This document shows, piece by piece, positions 60,031-64,000 of a DNA stretch of 64,000 nucleotides. Position 1 is the stretch's first letter, and every line of letters starts with the position of its first letter. A model generated the notes under the pieces. The model did no database searches, was not told the DNA's origin, and saw nothing but the letters and a program-made list of their open reading frames with translations. The stretch spans positions 1 to 64,000 of the forward strand of contig BAAFSQ010000005.1 in the NCBI GenBank assembly GCA_054661495.1, read 5' to 3'. Origin of the DNA: Zygophlyctis sp. KS116. Lineage: Eukaryota; Chytridiomycota. A program made the translations under genes and the position numbers.

Positions 60031-62409
60031 ATGACGTTGCGTTCTCTGAGAGTTTCTAAACCGCTATTTAACAAAATTCTAGTGGCTAATAGAGGAGAAA
60101 TAGCTAATAGAATACTAAAAACTTGTAGTAAAATTGGTATAAAATCAGTTGCAGTGTTTTCAGATGCTGATAAAAGTGCGAGTTTTGTAGAATATGTATT
60201 TAGAAAAATATTAAATTTATAGGCTGATGAAGCTTATAGACTGGGACCGCCTCCGAGTGCAGAGTCTTATTTACAAATGGACTCTATAATAGATATTGCT
60301 AAAAAGTCTGGCGCTCAAGCAATACATCCTGGATACGGTTTCTTGTCTGAAAATTCGGTTTTTGCTGATAAAGTCACTAGTCAAGGATTGGTTTTTATTG
60401 GTCCACCAGTTCAAGGTATTTTGTTTATTTAATGTGTAGCAATGATTGATATGGGATCTAAAAGTGCGTCTAAAATTATTATGGAAAAGGCAAATGTTCC
60501 AGTCGTTCCTGGATATTGGGGAGAAGATCAGAGTTTAGAAACTTTAAAAGAAAAATCTAGAGAAATTGGTTATCCTGTACTCATAAAGGCTGTAAAAGGA
60601 GGTGGAGGAAAAGGAATGAGAATTGTTGACAAGGAAGAGGATTTTGAAATGATGTTAAATTCTTCAAAAAGAGAGGCTATAAAGTCATTTGCAGATGATA
60701 AAGTTTTGGTGGAAAAATATATTTCTAGACCAAGGCATATTGAAGTTCAGGTATTTGCGGATACTTTAGGGAATGTAGTTCATTTGTTTGAACGTGATTG
60801 CTCAGTACAAAGAAGGCATCAGAAAATATTAGAAGAAGCACCAGGGGTATTTTTGGTATTTTAATATTTTAGCCTGGGATTTCGCCTGAATTAAGGGCTG
60901 ATTTGGGTGCAAAGGCTGTGGCAGCTGCTAAAGCTGTGAATTATGTAGGTGCTGGTACGGTTGAATTTATTTTCGATACAGATACGGACAAGTATTATGT
61001 AAGATTATCATTTTGTTAATAAAAAAGTTTATGGAAATGAATACCAGGTATTTAAAACAGTCTTTACTAAACAAAGACTACAAGTTGAACATCCAGTTAC
61101 AGAAATGGTTACAGGAACAGATCTTGTAGAATGGCAGTTGCAAGTTGCTGCAGGAAATAGGTTACCATTGTTACAAGATGACTTGAAATTGGATGGGCAT
61201 GCATTTGAAGCTAGAATTTATGCTGAAAATCCTGAAAATCAGTATGTAGTTTTGTTTAAAATTGTAGATTTTTGCCAGACACTGGTCCATTGCTTCATCT
61301 TTCTACACCTTTAGAGTCTTCAGTTCTCAGAGTAGAAACAGGAGTGCGCCAAGGGGATGCAGTCAGTGTCTACTATGATCCAATGATCTCTAAACTAGTT
61401 GTACGTGGGAGAGACAGGAATGAAGCATTACGCCGTTTGAGAAAATCTCTCGGTGAATTTGAAGTATTTTACATTTTCTTTACTGTATAGGTTGTAGGAC
61501 TCAATACAAATATTGAATTCTTAAAAAGAGTCATTTCCCATCCAGAATTTATTCGTGGAGACGTTGAAACTGGATTTATACAAGTATTTCTTAATTCTTT
61601 TAACCATTAAGAAAAACAGTAAAGATCTTTTTCCCGAACTGCAACTCCCGGATCCTATTCTACCCGCGATTGCAGCCCTTTCTGTCCTTGACAAACAAAT
61701 TTGTGATTCGCAGACTTTGGGACGCTCATCATCTGGTAGATAAATTCTAATTACTTATTTATAGATTCCAATTCTCCTTGGATATCACTTGAATCATTCA
61801 GAGTGAATCATTCCTGTATAAAATCTGTGAATTTAGAGTATGGATCATTCAAACTCCGGGTGGATATTGAATCACATTCAGACTCTACCTTGAAAGTTTC
61901 TGTATTAGACTTTTTGTATTTTAAAGACTAGGTATATGATACCAAATCCAAACTTGCAAGTTTTGATCATGTTATCATTGAAAAAACCCCAGAACATGTT
62001 GAACTTGTTGGAACAATTGACGGTATTAGAGTCTCTAGCAATGTCGTACATGCCCAAGATAAGATTCACGTATTTTATAATGTAATTATTTCCAAAACTT
62101 AATATAGGGAGTAAAAACCGTTTTCAAATGCCCAATCCCCGACTACCTATTGGGTATTGCTGTTGACTCTGCCCATTCAGTAGTCACCCCAATGCCTAGT
62201 AAGATTTCTCATGTCCATATCTCTGTTGGTGACAAGGTCAAGATTGGACAACCTCTAATGATTCTTGAAGCCATGAAGATGGAGGTAAAATTTAATTTTA
62301 TAAAAAACAGCACATTATAAAGTCCCCCAAAGATGGAGTGATTAAAAAGATAAATTATAAGGTGAATGAATTGGTCGGAGAAGGAAAAGTTTTGGTGGTA
62401 TTTGAATAA
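60031..62409 (+). CDS. MCCC1: 3-methylcrotonyl-CoA carboxylase alpha subunit (biotin-containing)
   Basis: MCC carboxylates methylcrotonyl-CoA in leucine breakdown in mitochondria. Around a dozen exons with introns mostly 20-40 nt. Biotin carboxylase: [37 protein letters not shown] loop (here [16 protein letters not shown]), [31 protein letters not shown] with TDLVEWQL, which favours MCC over acetyl-CoA or pyruvate carboxylase. The C-terminal biotinyl domain has the attachment motif LEAMKMEH and SPKDGVIKK. The N-terminus has a short Arg/Ser presequence. The last 55 nt overlap the HLH gene. Confidence 0.9.
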
Positions 62410-62726
62410 GCATGAACTAATTGCTTTAATTGAATATTTTCAGCAGCCAAATTCATTTTTTCTTGATGCATAATCATCTGACTTGTTTTCAATTGCTGTA
62501 TTAACTGTATAGTTTTTTCCAAGATGAGTACTCTTGAAACGCTCTTCTGACTACTTAGATCTGGGACCATCCCATTCAGTTCCTTGAACAGCAGCCCCAG
62601 CCTCCCCCTGTAGATAATTTCCTTTTCTCTTTTCCCCATTTCCTTGGTATCCTTTGACGGTATCTGATCTTGACTGCATTCAATTTTCTGAGTATTGATA
62701 AACATTGTCCAGAACTCATCAGACAT
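62355..62726 (-). CDS. Helix-loop-helix (bHLH-type) protein
   Basis: One exon encodes 123 residues. GKREKEIIYRGRLGLLFKELNGMVPD followed by KSVSRVLILEKTIQLIQQLK has the spacing and hydrophobic pattern of a HLH domain with a final leucine-zipper-like helix (NLAAENIQLKQLV). The basic region is weak: Lys and Arg residues occur but the E-box Glu/Arg pair is only partly matched (KEIIYRGR), so DNA binding is uncertain. The ORF's last 55 nt lie opposite the MCCC1 end. Start is the only ATG before the HLH region. Confidence 0.6.
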   Translation of the reverse strand: MSDEFWTMFINTQKIECSQDQIPSKDTKEMGKREKEIIYRGRLGLLFKELNGMVPDLSSQKSVSRVLILEKTIQLIQQLKTSQMIMHQEKMNLAAENIQLKQLVHAYSNTTKTFPSPTNSFTL

Positions 62727-62921
62727 TTAAATTTTTTGATTGAGAATTTAGATCGGAAAAATTTTCTTGACAAATTTTAATTTTCAGATTTGGATCTGGA
62801 TCTGGATCGTTGAGACCTACTGACTTGATCCTAGTGGACGGCATCTCCCAGCGCCCAGCGGACAATTTTCAGACAAGAAACCACAAACGGAGAGAACCAC
62901 TAAAAACACGACCACGGAGCG

Positions 62922-62930
62922 ACGCGCAAA
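62922..62930. promoter_or_regulatory. ACGCGCAAA element upstream of the WD40 gene
   Basis: This 9-mer is identical to the one upstream of PSMA1. It lies 12-20 bp before the first ATG of the WD40 gene. Confidence 0.3.
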
Positions 62931-62941
62931 CTAAAGCCATA

Positions 62942-63978
62942 ATGCTTCCTCGAGCGCAAGATCCAAACTCTTACTTCCAGTCCAATGAAAACATCAAGAA
63001 TCAGGCAATCAAAGATTCTCTTAAAAGTAAATTGTCGGGACATGGGTCTCCAGTCTCTGTATCTTCCAAAGTCTTGCATCTTTTGAATCATAACGACGAT
63101 TTATTAGTGTCAGAGTCTGGATTTATCCTAAGACATTTATTCAAATCTAAAACATTTAAAGGACATTCTGGACCAGTTACTTGCTCTACAGCTATTGATA
63201 ACCAGTTGATCACTGGATCATGGGATAAAACTCTACGCTACTGGGATTTGAATGGAAATTGTAAAAAAGTGATTGCTGCACATTCAGATTTTGTAAAATG
63301 TGTTGTCAATGATGGAGTTTACGTGTATTCTTCTTCTTCGGATAAATATATAAAGAAATGGGATAAGAATGGAACTCTTGTATTGACTTTTAAAGGTCAT
63401 ACTAGAGCTGTAGAGTCTCTTGTACTATCATGTGAAGAAGAAAATATATTGTATTCTGGATCATCAGATTGTACTATTAAAGTTTGGAATACAGAATCTG
63501 GACAAAATTTAAAGACTTGGAGAGCTCATGAAACTTCTATTTATCATCTTTTACATGATGAAACAGGATTATATTCTGCAAGTGCTGATAAATCTGTTAA
63601 AAGATGGGAAGGAGAAAAATGTGATGTTGAATTTAAACATGGAGATTTTGTAAATTGTGTTTTAGTACTCTCAAATTATCTCTTATCAGGATCTAGAGAT
63701 GGAATAATTTCACTTTGGGAGATAAATTCTAGTATTCCCTTGAAAAGATTTCAAGCTCATTCTGAGGGTGTTACAAGTCTTGTTAGAAATTTAGAAAATT
63801 ATTTAGAATTTTATTCTGGATCTATTGATGGAACTATTAGAAGGTGGAATATAAAAAGTAAATATTATAATTTAATAGATTAGGTGTGATTGATGATGAA
63901 TTATTAACAGTTGTAAAAGAACCTGAACAGATTGTTGAACTCTCTGCAGAAGAAGAAGCAGAGTTGCTAGGTCTCTAA
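62942..63978 (+). CDS. WD40-repeat protein with conserved acidic C-terminus
   Basis: The first in-frame ATG is at 62942 (MLPRAQDPN); an ORF extension upstream lacks an ATG. Seven WD40 blades start around residue 60: TFKGHSGPVTCS with TGSWDKTLRYWDLNG, AAHSDFVKCV, TFKGHTRAVESL with SGSSDCTIKVWNTESG, RAHETSIYHL with SASADKSVKRWEG, FKHGDFVNCV with SGSRDGIISLWEI, and QAHSEGVTSL with SGSIDGTIRRWNIK. A 26-nt intron (donor in KSKY) joins a tail ending AEEEAELLGL. The same gene family in fungi is common but its role is not clear to me. Confidence 0.75.
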
Positions 63979-64000
63979 TCTCTTTTAAAAGCAGATTCCA

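Overview
This is a gene-dense, AT-rich eukaryotic nuclear window that most resembles a zoosporic (flagellated) early-diverging fungus or a close fungal relative. Fungal or opisthokont character comes from a STRIPAK Far11/STRIP protein, TRAPP-II Trs120, a peroxisomal-type malate synthase, a DUF3712 membrane protein and secreted precursors with Kex2-type sites. Two proteins of motile axonemes (a thioredoxin + 3x NDK protein like NME8/TXNDC3, and MYCBPAP) argue for a flagellated stage. An Integrator subunit 8-like gene is unusual for fungi. The species is not determinable from the sequence alone.

Layout. 1-265: an 11-bp minisatellite cut by the window edge. 0.3-8.1 kb: ATP5, POT1, PSMA1, INTS8, malate synthase. 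8.3-16.6 kb: an M28/GCPII peptidase, a decayed uridine-kinase-like gene, SCOC, NME8-like, an N-BAR/SH3 protein and a PWWP/Clr2-like protein. 16.7-24.5 kb: NOT4, STRIP, a SAM + DnaJ-zinc-finger protein, a one-pass surface protein, Cyp40 and a Tudor-less SPF30. 24.5-35 kb: TRS120, CNOT11, PPWD1, CDC45, YOS1, PDX1. 35-44.5 kb: MYCBPAP, a secreted precursor, a LisH-WD40 protein, RPC25 and a coiled-coil protein. 44.6-53.5 kb: a ~2,000-residue DUF3712 protein, a DAG-lipase-like protein, RPA3. 53.5-64 kb: PKA catalytic subunit, DUG1, SNRNP27, divergently paired HSP60/HSP10, MCCC1, an HLH protein and a WD40 protein. I saw no tRNA, rRNA, transposon or CRISPR array.

Two properties dominate. First, introns are extremely short: of some three dozen resolved by reading frame, most are 21-37 nt, commonly 25-28 nt, with GTA(A/T) donors and a CTAA-type branch motif a few bases before the acceptor. 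Second, genes are packed to the point of overlap. Five tail-to-tail pairs overlap in coding sequence by 4-55 nt, two more are 3-4 nt apart, and three same-strand pairs overlap at stop/start codons. Divergent start codons can be 27, 56 or 72 bp apart. Against this background two introns stand out. A 196-nt HSP60 intron folds as a complete H/ACA-type snoRNA. A 311-nt intron in the DUF3712 gene has no clear content.

Functional groups recur: spliceosome (PPWD1, SNRNP27, SPF30), CCR4-NOT (NOT4, CNOT11), ssDNA, telomere and replication (POT1, RPA3, CDC45), mitochondrial chaperonins (HSP60 and HSP10 with a perfect heat-shock element between them) and flagellum (NME8-like, MYCBPAP). Exon joins were made by hand from frame, splice consensus and family similarity recalled from memory. 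No search was run.
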